Program-made: the position numbers and the translations under genes
In this document: positions 30,001 to 46,642 of the stretch, in pieces
Layout: each line of letters starts with the position of its first letter
Position numbering within the stretch: the stretch's first letter is position 1
Notes under the pieces: generated by a model
The model's input: only the letters and a program-made list of their open reading frames with translations
The model's database searches: none
Told to the model about the DNA's origin: nothing
Source of the DNA: Brachypodium distachyon
Taxonomy: Eukaryota > Streptophyta > Magnoliopsida > Poales > Poaceae
Direction of reading: 5' to 3'
Length of the DNA: 64,000 nucleotides
Assembly: GCF_000005505.3 (NCBI RefSeq)
Contig: NC_016132.3
Span: 34,548,914-34,612,913 of the forward strand

Positions 30001-31659
30001 TATATACTTACCCGCAAAATAATTGGTTATATACTTTCGGTGAAAACAAAGCTTGTATTAGAACTATTTTCCTGCCGCAAATGGTATAAATAGTGTGAAG
30101 CAGGCTTGTAGCTCGGCCTCACACCAAACTACTCGATCTCACAACCTATGCTTTCATCGAATGCGATGAACTTGGTATGTATATTGATCGTCTTGCACCG
30201 CCTTATCACCACATCCTCAACAAACTATGTCAAACACTAATCCGAGGCTCCCTCTATCCCTAACCTTTACTCAGAGAAAAAATTTAGTAGCGCTATTGCA
30301 CCTTGTGGTACAATCCCTCGACGAGCTCATCTTACCTTGTCTCGTAAACTCCAAGTTTCTGTGGTAATTTTAGACTTGTTCCCCGCCCAACTTTACTTTG
30401 TTGTTGAAACTAGCACATTGGAAGATTAGTCGGCCAAAATATCAGGTTCTTCTCCTACCAATATTGAATGTAACATGTTGAACTAGATCTTCATGAAAAC
30501 TTGCACGATTTAGATTAGGGATATCATTTTGTTTCTTTCTCTATCAATAGAAAAACCTCCCGTCATTTCTTATTTTTGTCTCATCTCATTTGATCATCGA
30601 CTCATTCTTGACGAAAGCAATGGTAGTAGCTCCAACACCAACTTTGTATGCCCAAGAGACAACTTTGCTTTCTCTTGGTTTGTGAGGTCTTGATAAGACG
30701 ACCTTTGCATTCTAGGTTTGGTTTCTTTTTCTAATTTCAAAATAGCGACGATGGATGAAATTCCATTGATAAAGAGACATTTCCAACAGACTTATGAATG
30801 ACGGGTCATAGGTTATCCTACCAAGGGATATTTCCAACAGACCTGTACAAGAATGAAGAATTGAATTAAAGGGCTTTGACCCTGGGAGTAGGTAATCTGT
30901 TCGTTGTCCTTGTCTCTATCTCCAATCTTTTTCTTTTTTTTGAATGGCTCTATCTCCAATCTTGGATTAGGGAAGGAGATATTCGTGGCTCTTGGCGGAA
31001 GAAAGTTCATGTTGCTGGACTACCCTTTTCCATGTCATGGAGACACCATTTGTGACATGGAACGAAAAGAGTTTCTGGGAAAAATTTGATTTTACATAAA
31101 TTCAATTAACAGGGTATAAAGATTGATTAAACTGAATCAATAACTGAGAACAAAATTTCCACATAAAATAAAATAATTACATATGATTCTGAGTCAAAAT
31201 CACTATCACTATATCTTATCTAAAATACAAACACACACCGTTTAAGGCGAACCGCTCATTTCAAATAACATTACAAACCAAAAGCTACACCAACTTCATG
31301 ACGTAAACTGTATTGACTGTAGACGATAGTAAAACCAGCAGGAGACCATTGTTTCATGTCCTCTCTTTTTTTCAAGATTGTTCCATACGTCCTCTCGCCT
31401 AGACTTCTTCAAGGGTTCAAACCGTACAAAGGAGACAGATAAACTTAGTATTCTTCTATAGCTAAAGAGAGAGGACATAAGCGTTTGGTGCCATAAGAAA
31501 TGCCACCACGGCGACGTCGCTCGTCAACAGCCGGGTAAACGTAGGCGTTTGGCGCCACTCAGTGCGCACGGGGAAGCGGAAACGAACTTTGGCAAAAACA
31601 TTATCGCCAGGAGCAAAAAGCAACCAATTATGGCATAAGATCTGGTATGATATCGAATG
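30001..31659. other. Intergenic, no supported gene
   Basis: A TATA-like GGTATAAATAG lies at about 30084 without a convincing downstream reading frame. ATTTCCAACAGAC occurs twice (about 30778 and 30829). Nothing else was recognised. Confidence 0.35.
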
Positions 31660-32065
31660 ACGATCAAGCATGCCGTGCGCTTCACACAGGCAATTTGGTC
31701 ACACAGAGACAATAATCCAATTAAAATCACCTGCTTCATAGTTCTCAGGATCTTCTAAAAAACTCTGCACGATAATTCTGAACTATTAAGCAGTTGGACT
31801 TCACTCTTAAGCGGTGGTGAAACACATCGACACACACACACACACACACACATCAATAGAAGAACCATCAAACAATCCCAACAGTTTTCAAATAACGATC
31901 ACGCGTGCAGTATGCTTCACACAGGCAATTTTGGCACACAAAGACAAGCAACAGTCAAAATCACCTGCTTCAGGACTCGGAATCATCTAAAACAATCTGC
32001 AAAATAATAGTACTGACTTCCCTAAGCAATTAAATTTCACTCAAGGAGTGGTGAAACACTATCAA
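31660..32065. repeat. Diverged tandem duplication with CA microsatellite
   Basis: Copy 1 (about 31660-31820) and copy 2 (about 31898-32065) both contain CTTCACACAGGCAATTT, AAAATCACCTGCTTCA and GTGGTGAAACAC in the same order, about 240 bp apart. A (CA)n run lies between them at about 31829-31851. Confidence 0.75.
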
Positions 32066-33320
32066 ACAAAGCAGATAATAATTCCCCCAGCGGACAGGAA
32101 TGAATTATAGTATTAACACAAGCTTGACACACCAAAATGGTCCAAAACCACACAATTAAGAACACCAATAAATGTCAGTTACCACATGAACATCACATCA
32201 ACAAAGATAAAACTAAGTCATCATGGATGATAGATTATAAACAATAATTTAAGCTCACATTGGCTCAGCAGTAAGTAAACAAATACCAAGGAAAGATGCT
32301 ACTCAACATTCAGAACAAATCTAAATCTAAATGAGATAACTATGAGAAAACAGTACCAACAAGAATCCAGCTTGAGCACCCTAGAGCACTGTAATGATCA
32401 TTTTCAAACAACCTCACATAAGTAGCTAAGCCTAAGCTAACAAATCTTTCACATAGGCGAAACCAACGTACAATACCTGTCACATCCACAGCAATTAAAG
32501 CAGCATGAAACATGGAATTAATGAACATTCACAAACCCAAACAACACTGACGAAAATCCACCCGTAGGATTGGTTGTTGTTTGAAGCCATAGCAAGACAA
32601 ATGCATCACGCTACCTTTGTTGCTTCAGAATGAACTTCCTGAACACGCCATTGCAATAATGTCCATGAACATACCAAGCGGTAGACAAACATCAGGGCAG
32701 CACTATGCTCTACACTAGCAATCATTGTGCTGCCACTGTCCATAACCAATAAACCTACAAGAGTACATGTATGCAAAGACATCATCTAGCTTCAGTTCAA
32801 CACACATACCTAGGACCCACTACAATCAAGCAAAGCACTTCAACGGTATGGAAGGAACTGTATGAGCTAACACAAAAATTAACCCACCAAAATAATCAAC
32901 CCATGGCAGTGAAGCAACAATAATATCACTATAACCATGTAAGACATGGATATCTATCGGATTACTTACCTGCAATGAAAAGGGAGTACCAGACACTAAA
33001 AAAATCTAACACTGAATATGAGCGTTAAACATTTCAAGTCGCCGCGCCAATATCAGATCAACAAGTGCGAGAATACGATAACACGATATCCGATCAGGTA
33101 AATTAACGTCACCCAGAAGGATAGCATATTTAACCAAAATTTAAACTTGCATCGCAACAGCTCAGCAATAGGCAATCAAATATTATCCATGAAACATACT
33201 ACTCCAGGTTTCAGTTTTAAAGACAAACGGAACACATATCTAAACGAGATGTAACGAACACCTCAGCAGAGTTCATGATACGGTAGGGTAAAAAAGCAGA
33301 GAGCCCCGCAAAAGCCACCT
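32066..33320. other. Intergenic or 3' flank of S27a
   Basis: AT-rich sequence without a supported gene; it may include the S27a 3' untranslated region next to 33320. Confidence 0.35.
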
Positions 33321-33932
<612 letters not shown>

Positions 33933-34594
33933 TCAGATCTAGGGGTTCCGGATCGGACGGCTGGATTTCGTCGAGTTGAGATCTGTTGGGCTGGGCTGGT
34001 ATTTGTGGCCCATGAGTCGTGACGGGTTGGGTTGCGAGGTTCCCGCTTTCCTGCTACGGAAGCGCATGAAGAAGAACTCACAAGGAGAACACAGAATCAT
34101 TCTCTCCACACAACTTCTGGTATCTACGACGAAACTAATCGTTGGTTGGACTCGGCTCTACGACGAAAATCCTTGATCCAACAACATCCACTCTAGTTGG
34201 TTCTGATGACATCAACGTGTTTGTATAATAACTATAGTCATTGGTGTTCATGCTGCTTTATTCGGCACTTCAGTAACCTGCTTGTTTCCTTGTTGCTTGC
34301 GTCTACTTTAATAAACCTTCTTTTTTTTTTGAGAAAATATGTGGCAACTATGCTTTAATCTGTTTTTCAATGTTTAAATAGAGCAGCAATTCAGTCATTA
34401 AACAGGAAAAGTAAATGATGGAAATAGAATCAGTAGTTTCAATTTCAATAGAACTTTTGCTACAACTCAAATTAACTTCATATGATGCACAATACTGTGG
34501 GTGATCATCCATTCATTCTATGTACATTCGGACCGCAAATCAATCAGATGATCATCATCTTCCAACACGAGCTATGACAGCATCACCATGATCA

Positions 34595-37500
34595 TCATGA
34601 GATGTAGGCCTTGACGAGTTCGGTGTAATTGTAGACTTCTCCTGTCCTGGGGCATGTGATCTTGCCCTCATTCTTTTTGGCCATCTCATCAAGGGCCTGA
34701 GATTTGCACCAGCAGCACGCACAAGAAATACATTTTAAGTTCTGAATTCTGTGAATGTTTTTTGGGTTTAGGGGTAGCAGAAGCAGCTCTGTTTGGCACG
34801 TACCTTAGTGCTGTACACATAGCCGTTGGGCAGGACTAGCGGTGGATTCTCAGTGTCCATGAGCTCCTTAGTTATGTGGCACACGAGCTTCGAGTGGTGC
34901 TGCTTGGAAAAGGGCAGCGGCTCTGCAAGTTTTCGGAATCCGTCCAGGGACAGAGGGTCTTCTTTGGGGCAGTTGCCCTCGAAGCAGAATCTTTGCAAGG
35001 TCAAGGAGGAAATAAACAAGATATTCGGGTCATGATACCACAGATTTAGATTGTGATAACAAGTGAGAAAGGGGGGGAAAGTATTGATCATGTGAAGGAT
35101 ACGGAGTCTTGAGAGCTGTCAGGCCTGCTTGCAGGTAGATGTTCAGTAATGGCTCCAATGTCATGCCATATAATTTATAGAATTCTTGTTTAAACTGATC
35201 CACAAGAGAGTCCCACTGGTTCAGCTCAAACAAGACCTGCGAGTAAAACAGTGTTAGCCAGGTACAAAATCAGCAATACCTTTATACTGCAGCTCCCTTT
35301 TCCTAGATGTATACTGCAGCTCTCACTGTTCCACCAGTACTCCAAGATCCGTGCAGACCATGCTTAAGCACGGACATCTTACTCCAGCTGGTATCATATT
35401 TCTGATGAAGTGATGCAACTAAACCAAGATAATATAGACAATGCTGCTAACCCAACTAAATCAAGATAATATAGACAATGCTGCTAACCTTGTAAGGAAC
35501 ACAGTTTGTAGTGCTTCTGAAAACTAGTGTTGCAAAAACACGTTGCAATTCTTTCATGTGTGTAGACGCCCAGGGAGCAAGGTATTTCCGACCATATGCT
35601 ATAGCCTGCAGGGAGTTCTTAGCCCTGACTAGTTCCACAAACTCTTGAAGTCTCAGTAAAAACTCAAGCTTACTCTGCAGGGTAAATAATATAAGACACT
35701 AGAATGTACCAGAGAAAGATTGTATTGAGATAAAGAAGGTAATATATGACAATGAGAAGCTAGCAAAATCTGGATTCTTTAATATCTTTGGAAAAATGTA
35801 AAGAGGAACGGTCATACCCTATCTTACTCATCAATATTACCATGAACTCTTTGTAAATTATACTGTATTTCTTTTGATCTGGACGTTTCCAAGCATTAAG
35901 ATGCATAGAACAAATCACTTCCGTCTTTGAATGCCGAATATAAAGAAAGACATATGACAATATCCATGCCAAATAGTTATAAATGTTGAAAACGACCTAT
36001 CCGGCATCAGGTGACCAACAAGTTCAATAGTTTCAAAAGCAACTAGTATGATTGATGAACTATCAATAGTCATAGTGTCACGTGCTTAGGGAATTTGGGG
36101 ATTAGAGGAAGCTCGCAGGAAGTAAGGGTGCTCTACGGGAGGACGAGGCTTGTAACCTCGTCGCCCCGTGGCAGTGAAGAGTAAAATGCACCGTCAGTCA
36201 CTGAACTTGTGTTGCCCGTGCAATCTAGTCCTCATTCTCTGAAAATGCACATTTGAGTCATCAAACTAAAAAATACGGTGCAATACGATCCTATACGACC
36301 GAGAGCTACGTATTTTGATGACGTGGCATATTTCTGACAGGGATGGCCCACATACTGACAGGTATTTGGTTGGTTGTACATTTTTGCAGAACCCCCTCTG
36401 CAACTTTTTTTTTACTGTCCAAATCCCACCGATTCCTCCAGCCTCTCCACGTCTACGACACCATATTCCACGGCTTCTCTGCCACCCGCCCGTGCTCGCC
36501 AAGTTCACAAATTGAGGACCAGTCCATTGTTGTGCAACACAAGCCATTCCCACGGGCCTGGAATCTGATCCGAGGTCTCATGCCGCCGCGCTGCTAGTGC
36601 TCTGGTCCACGCACCCCGGGTGGTCGCCGGCGGCGATCCGCTCCGAGTTGATGACCACAACCATCGTCACCGACAACCAGCCACGGCCACGGTGTTCGTT
36701 CAAAATCATTTGGAATCAGAATCTGATTGACAGGAGAGAAATATCAGTTCTCAATTTTGTTCAGTTAAATGGTTAAAACTTGATTACATGTGGATAATGG
36801 CTGCTTAGTCACCGCTGTGGCCAGGGTCAAGTTCAACCAGCCGTGCCCAAATCCAAACCCTCACTAACTGAACACCTACCATAGTGATTTCAGTTGGCGT
36901 AAGCTTCTTCCTTTCCATCACGAGGCTGAAGCAAGGGCGGAGCCAGAAAAAAAGTCAAGAGGGGGCACTTAGACATTCTTAAGAAGCTCTAACTTAAATT
37001 AGTGGGGACATCAATGGTGAAAATCTAACATTTGTACTAGTGAATCAAAATTGAGTGGGGGCATTGGCCCCCATGGCTTATATGCTGGATCCGCCCATGG
37101 GTGAAGCGCATCCTTCCTAAATCCATTCACTGCCAAACACACGTTCAGTCGGCACAGAGGTGAACGAGCGAGTTCTTGACGAAGACGAGGGACACGAATC
37201 CGTTCTCGCATGCCTCGGCGTAGATCGTGCATTTCAGTCAAATTCAGATCCGTTTGTTTTTTCAGTCCATGATATAACCAAATTGGATGGATCTTCCACC
37301 CGTTTAGCTAAGAAAGAATAGATACAGAGGTGGATAATAGATCGATATGAAGATCATGAGCTGCCCCATAATGAAACCGCCAGTAGTCGCGAATATCCCC
37401 TTCTTCCCTAATCCAAGATTGGAGAAAGAAGATCTAAGAGGGCCCTATGGGGAATGTGGTCAGAAATCCTTAATAGAGTCCGACCACAACGACCGAATTA

Positions 37501-40387
37501 ATTATCCTCATCGAGAAACTTAGACTACTAAATGGAAAAGATTTGAAAATCATGGCATGGGTCTCCTTTTTTTCTTTCTTTAGAGTTTTCTATATGCAGA
37601 ATTTCTCGATGTTTTGATGAGAATTTCTTGACTTTCCAAGTCCTTCGCCGTAGCGGAGCGCGAGGAGGCGCGCGCAGGCCTGGGCCCGGGGCGACAAACA
37701 GAAATACCTCGGGCACCGACCTGAACTACCCACTGATCTCCGTGGTGCTCCAAGACAGTAACCAGTCCCGGCGGCGTTGCGCAGCCAGCCCAGCGGCGGC
37801 GCGTGGCAAGACGCACAGCAGCGGCGGCACGAGACCGGGCATCAGATTGCGGCAGCTTGCGGTCTCGGCAGCCCAGCGGATTTTTTTTTTTCAATTTGTT
37901 TTGCTTTCAGTCTTATAAACGAATCGATGGGCTTTGGATAGAAAAGAGGAAGTCGCAGAGGGGGTTCCACAAAAATGTACAGCCAGCCAAATACCTGTCA
38001 GTACGTGGGCCATCCCTGCCAGAAATGTGCCGCATCATCAAAATACGTAGCATTTTACTCGGCAGGGAATTGGGGTGCCCAAGGCACAGGGGAAAATAGG
38101 GTTTTGGGTTTTTGCTTGCTTGCTTTATTGATTGACTGGGGGGGGGGCTATAAATAGCCATTACAAACTTGGGGATCAAGCTAGGCTCTTACAGAATTGG
38201 AATAGGACTCCTAATCAGATTGGAAACAGTAGGGAAAACCTTCTACCGGATGAAACCTTTCTATCTCCAATCTAGACTCTTAGTTACTCAAATTAACTAA
38301 GCTGACCCAGACGTTAGGTCCTTCTCTGCCCTAGGTGGCCGGCGCCTATACGTGCGCCCCCACATGACACATAGTCTCAGAGATCATGGACCTATTATTC
38401 ACCAGTGTTCTATCATATGGATAGATTCATTACTCCATCTCAATGTTATGCATATTGAAGAATACCAATAATGAAATAGCACGGAGTAATACAAACCTTT
38501 GATTTCTTTAACCGAGATTTATTTTCTGCACACCAAGCTAAAGCAGGAGCAATTTCCTTATTCTGAAGAGAATCAATTACTCTTTTCGCATCTAGGAAGA
38601 CATCAATATCAACAAGGTCCTGCATATCAACAGCTTCAGGTTAGGTTCCTGACCGACAATGAAGGCAGTAGGTACTAACATTTCTTAGTTCCAGCATGAT
38701 TTGATAGATAACATATCTCATTATCTAAATAATTATAAAAAGCAGCTGGTACTGGTAGAAAGCAACTCCTATTTCAATGTTACAGCTTCTTGTTTAGGCA
38801 ATAGCATCACAAACACAAAGCAACATGTTGTCACAGGCACATAATCACACAATAGCACCAAAAAGCAGCACATTAGGCAACTGGCAAATAATCACATCTA
38901 GCTGGACACCTCAATAATAACGTTATGTCCAAAAGGAAGAGAAATTAAATTACGTCATCTCCATGACACATGGTTTGAGTAAAGCCTTCCAAACAAATGA
39001 AAGAAGTAGAAACCGAGATGTATCAATAAAATCTCCTTATTCAGCAACATGCTGGTAATGTGAAATCAGTAGAATATAACTCTAACTGAAGTTGATTCAT
39101 ACAGCTCAATGCGACATCAGCCAAATACAGGACACCAGTAAGGCATTTAACTCGTTCATCTCATGGGATTAGTCCCGCCTCATAGGAGTCAAACCCCGGT
39201 GGACGGCTTGGTGTCCGTGCATCCCCAACAAACCAAGTGACGCTTGGTTCTGAGTCAATAACAACACCAGTTGAAGGATTATCCATGGAATGGAAGTTAC
39301 CAGTTCAATTCGGCGACTCTGAAATCTTGTATGAATATGACTGATAGTATCTACTTCCGTAACAAAGAAGCGCAATCTCAAAGCTTTGTTGTGAAAATGC
39401 AAATCAAAATTATATGCAAGCCACAGCCCACTATTTGTCTGCCTGCTGCTGCTAAATTAGATGATTCTCACTTCTTTTTTGCGGGGCACAAAGATCTATT
39501 GTCTTCCTATTCCTACTTAAAAAATCATCCTCAATCCAACCATGAGTTTCTTTTTTGCCACAACAGACATCGACACCCTCTCAATCCCAATGCCAGGTTT
39601 TGTTCACTCTACTTACAGTTTGCCAAGTTATACTTCCCTAAATATATTCTGTATAACTACGTGAATCAAGGTATTCAACCAGTATCTCCTCTTGCCCACC
39701 ATTCTTATACCTGAATGCCAGAGGTCTCAGCGAGCTTGGCGGCAGTGTCGTAGTATGACATCCTCAGCATGTAATCAACTAGGATGCGCTTGAGCCGCAT
39801 GTCCTCCCACTCGCCGTCGTCGCCGGCGCTGGCAGCGGCCAGCCGGTCCAGCCGCGCACGGCACCTCTGCACCTGGAGCTCCTCCGCCCGAGCGCCCTCC
39901 TCCATCTGAAGGTCGTCATCAGGAATCAATTTTTCGGCAACTAAACATAAAAGAGAGGCACGATCCTTTTCAGTAGAATCTGAGAAACACGAACTGATTA
40001 GCTAGAAAGCTGGGATCTTTTCTAAAAACAAGTATGATTCGGCCAGAGATTGGGGGATGGATGCGTGTGGGGACTGGGGGGGTTGGACAGTGCCTTGCGC
40101 TTGAGGCCATGGAGGCGAGAGACGAGGGAGGTGAGGTGGTCCACGGCGGCGGCGGCGCCGTTGTCCCCGGGCGCCGCGGAGGCGGAGGAGAGGACGGCGG
40201 CGATCTCCTTCTCGGCGAGGCGGTGGTTGGTGCGAGCGGTGGCCCTGAGGGCCTCCAGGGGCACGCGCACCAGCTGGTGCTCCAGCCGCACCGACTCCGC
40301 CGCGCGCGTCTGGCGGCCCGCCGCCGCCGACGGTGCCGGCGAGGCGGACGACGGCGACGGCGATGGCGTGTCGATGGCCATCTCCAT
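34595..40387 (-). CDS. MAEA: MAEA/GID9 (Fyv10)-type subunit of the CTLH/GID E3 ubiquitin ligase
   Basis: Seven minus-strand exons (40387-40094, 39905-39711, 38619-38497, 35674-35489, 35236-35103, 34990-34804, 34696-34595) give 406 residues, close to known MAEA proteins. Order: an Ala-rich N terminus and helical region (1-140), a LisH motif (about 142-163, LRMSYYDTAAKLAETSGIQ), a CTLH/CRA region (about 164-330), and a degenerate RING-like domain at the C terminus (CHITKELMDTENPP, then CPRTGEVYNYTELV). In the GID/CTLH complex MAEA pairs with RMD5 to form the catalytic RING dimer in the cytosol and nucleus. The first intron appears to start with GC (CGCAAG|GCACTG) rather than GT. The third intron, 2.8 kb, contains a 1.9-kb Pack-MULE (36179-38060). 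Confidence 0.93.
36448..36677 (+). pseudogene. Captured subtilase fragments
   Basis: Inside the Pack-MULE, 36448-36483 translates as HVYDTIFHGFSA, the typical I9 propeptide motif of plant subtilases. 36576-36677 translates as a 34-codon open stretch containing HPGWSPAAIRSELMTT, the conserved segment just after the catalytic serine. In a real subtilase these are hundreds of residues apart, so most of the gene is missing. There is no complete catalytic triad and no function is expected. Confidence 0.75.
36940..37105. repeat. Inverted repeat, possible nested MITE, inside the Pack-MULE
   Basis: AGGGCGGAGCCAG at about 36946 and GGATCCGCCC at about 37087 are near-inverted ends around a GGGGGCAC/GGCCCCC-containing core. 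Elements with such ends are frequent in grasses; the boundaries are tentative. Confidence 0.4.
37148..37231 (-). pseudogene. Captured PPR-like fragment
   Basis: The minus strand translates to a 28-codon stretch ending in a stop and containing GFVSLVFVKNSLVHL. This matches the repeat consensus of PLS-type pentatricopeptide proteins (GF..D.FV.NSLVH.Y). The fragment is too short to be certain. Confidence 0.5.
38070..38496. other. MAEA intron sequence right of the Pack-MULE
   Basis: Contains a run of ten G followed by CTATAAATAGCC at about 38138-38159 and then mixed sequence. It could be part of an old LTR or promoter-like insertion, but no boundaries were found. Confidence 0.3.
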
Positions 40388-40984
40388 CTTTTCTTTTTCT
40401 TCGGACTCGCCCAGAAGAGAGAGAGAAAGAGAAAAGGAGAGAGAGTTGTGGATTTGCTGGAGATTAAAAAGGAGAGAAGAGAAGAGGAGGTTTTGTGATG
40501 CTGTCTGGGTACTGATGTGCTGCTGGTGTGTTGTTTGGGCTTAATTATTCCTGGTCCAACCAATTGTTTTTCCAGTGCATCCATAAAAAATGTGTTTTTT
40601 CCCATAGGATAAAAGCAAAGGGAGATTATTTTATGAGAATAATATAAAGTGGAGTAGATCAATTCTGTCATGATCTGGGTCATGTTTGGAAAGTGAGAAT
40701 GCGAGGTTGTGAAAGTTTATGGCACACACTAGTGTATGCTTTAAAGGTTCCAAAACACTTGTGACTTCCTCGTGCATAATTTGAAAAAGACACGTGTATA
40801 GTACAAATTATTATTTATATTTATATAAAATGTGTTTTTCTAGACCTAAGTCCAACAGGAACGTTGTTGCCCGTGAAGATACAATACATATTAAGGAGTT
40901 CTAAACCAACTAGGCTAAATAGTGATACAAGGCCGTGCATGGGCACAAACCCTAACGACCCACAGTTGCATGCCACAGTACCAA
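40388..40984. other. MAEA leader and upstream intergenic region
   Basis: A GA/CT-rich leader (40390-40490) precedes the MAEA start codon on the minus strand. The rest is AT-rich with no gene seen. Confidence 0.4.
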
Positions 40985-41023
40985 TCTATACAAATCTACG
41001 TCACTTATTTGGGACGGAGAGAG
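40985..41023. mobile_element. Half of a Stowaway MITE
   Basis: CAAATCTACGTCACTTATTTGGGACGGAGAGAG corresponds in pattern to the right half of the element at 23267-23348; the left half is missing. Confidence 0.55.
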
Positions 41024-41438
41024 TAGTTTTTTAAATGGGACATAAAATTTTAGAATGGAGGAGTATTTATTGTGCCACATACCTTCACTTCCATAAGTTT
41101 AAGAAGCCACTTGATCAATTAACATTGGTTTTTTACCTTAAGATCTTTCACCAGTAAAATCAACTAAAGTACCATAAAAAATAGAATTTCATCAACATCT
41201 GAATTTTTTAATATATATTATTTATTTTATTCTTTTGTATCTAGCAAAATTGTAAGGTAGAAACAAAAAAATCCTGAATTCCCCATTTAATCCGGAAAAA
41301 AAAGAGATTTTTGTTCGTAGAACATCGATAAAGAAAAAAAAACGACTATCGGATTTGAACCATGACCCTCGCATTACAAATAGACATCCTTCATCCTGGG
41401 GCGGCAAATATAGTCCATTTATTCCATCTATATTTTCT

Positions 41439-41700
41439 TTATGTCATTACTTTGCCAAAATAATCGTGACTGGTTACGAATCTTGACGAGTATCTCGAAA
41501 AATGAGAACATAAACATAGGTAGGCTGAGTTGACCAGAACCAAACTACTCCCGTAAGACAAGAGTTTTCTTTTCCAACCGCCAAGTATTTTCTTGAAAGG
41601 ATCAGCATTCCTCGACCGCCTTCCGCTCCTTATTTTGCAGCTTGTGATGGTGGATAGGTATCCTTCGATATTGGAAAGGGAAAGAACTATCCACACAATC
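41439..41700 (-). mobile_element. L1-type LINE fragment
   Basis: The minus-strand translation contains KKILGGWKRKLLSYGSSLVL followed by VNSAYL, the reverse transcriptase connection motif of plant L1 elements (W..K.LS.GGR..LI..VL). Only this segment is recognisable. Confidence 0.6.
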
Positions 41701-42810
41701 GGAGTGCCCAATATATTTATCCTCTGTTTTGGCCGCTTTACCAAAGAGCTAGGTATATTCAGATCATCCTACAAACGATCACCGTTGTAATACCTCAATA
41801 GGTCCGGAAATGGACCAAAATCTTTCTATCTGCCACGAAAAAGAATGAAAACAAAATCGTTTACATGCGGAACATTGTTGAAACATAATTTTCCATATTC
41901 ATACATGTGGAATTCCACATATCGACTTTGTGGCTCAGTCTAAAGTTCGACCAAAACCCAATCTCATCCAAATCAACCTCATAATATGCCTAAATACCTA
42001 GAATCTCTCCTGAAACGCCTCCATGACCATGACCCATCGCAATCCCACATCTTTTGTGCCTCCACGTTGTTGTTGCATTGACCCCGGCTAGCGTGCGCCT
42101 CTTCGTCAGCACGACAATTACTTCGTCAGCCGCCTATCCTCCACCCCTCCGAACGCCTTCACCCCCTGATTTTTATGTTCCAGAAAACATTCACTTTATT
42201 TACCTCCATATTCGTTCTGTGTTCATTTTCGGTAATGTTTACTTCCACTTTCGCTAAAAATACAAAAACAAATGTGATAACACAGAGTTCCATCCCTTTT
42301 TGGCCCTACATTTGAGTGTTTTGTACCCTGATATCAGAAATCACGAGCATGGGCTCTTGGCCTCTTGCAGATCACTCGTAGTTTTAAGCATCTAAGACTA
42401 AGGGAGGACTGCCCTGATACAGAGCTGTGGACGAGCACCAGCTGCTTCATCACAGTGATAAAATGTGTGCAATATGACCTCGTTATGCTGCAAGATAAAG
42501 CCATTCGAGCACAGCCATACATGTAAAGACATCAAAATTTGGGTAATCGAATTGAGGTAGATGGCACAAATACAGTGAGATGATAGTGTGATATTTCTTC
42601 TCGCATATATTACCTGATGAAAAGTAGCTCTAATCTAGGGAATGTCGGCAACATTAGTTTAGCATATTATTTGGGAGTGCGAAGGTGTCCATTCACAGTT
42701 CCCCAGAGGAAACGAGCTGACAAAAAGGATGTTTTGAGAATACATCAATTCAAAATTATTTCAAGAACTTGGCAAGTGTTTGGAGCTGGCAGTTGAAATC
42801 ATATCACGAA
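41701..42810. other. Intergenic and 3' flank of LPD
   Basis: No supported gene; the right part probably includes the LPD 3' untranslated region. Confidence 0.35.
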
Positions 42811-46519
<3,709 letters not shown>

Positions 46520-46624
46520 CTCTTTCATTTCCATAATTCTTGTCTAAAATTTGATAAAAATGGATGTATTTATTTCTAAAAAGTGTCTACATACATGTAG
46601 ACAAGAATTATGGAACGGAGGGAG
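46520..46624. mobile_element. Stowaway MITE
   Basis: The left arm CCATAATTCTTGTC and right arm GACAAGAATTATGG are inverted, the right end is ACGGAGGGAG, and both ends abut TA. Confidence 0.85.
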
Positions 46625-46642
46625 TATCTTCGTATCACAACG

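Larger units (their letters stand above)
36170..38069. mobile_element. Pack-MULE in MAEA intron 3, with flanking 9-bp duplication
   Basis: The element (36179-38060) has GAGTAAAATGC at the left and GCATTTTACTC at the right. It is flanked by GGCAGTGAA (36170-36178) and GGCAGGGAA (38061-38069), a 9-bp duplication with one mismatch. The subterminal arms 36308-36425 and 37935-38050 are clear inverted copies (GCTACGTATTTTGATGA, ACAGGTATTTGG, CCCCCTCTGC). The right arm lacks about 115 bp present just inside the left terminus. The interior holds fragments of at least two genes, annotated separately. No transposase is present. Confidence 0.85.

Noticed and set aside
30084..30200. Possible promoter with GGTATAAATAG
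   Set aside because: No coding exon or splice-supported model follows within reach; a TATA-like string alone is not evidence.
36343..36597. 84-codon frame as a new small gene
   Set aside because: It is captured subtilase DNA running out of a MULE terminal arm; the family motif is real but the frame is a fragment.
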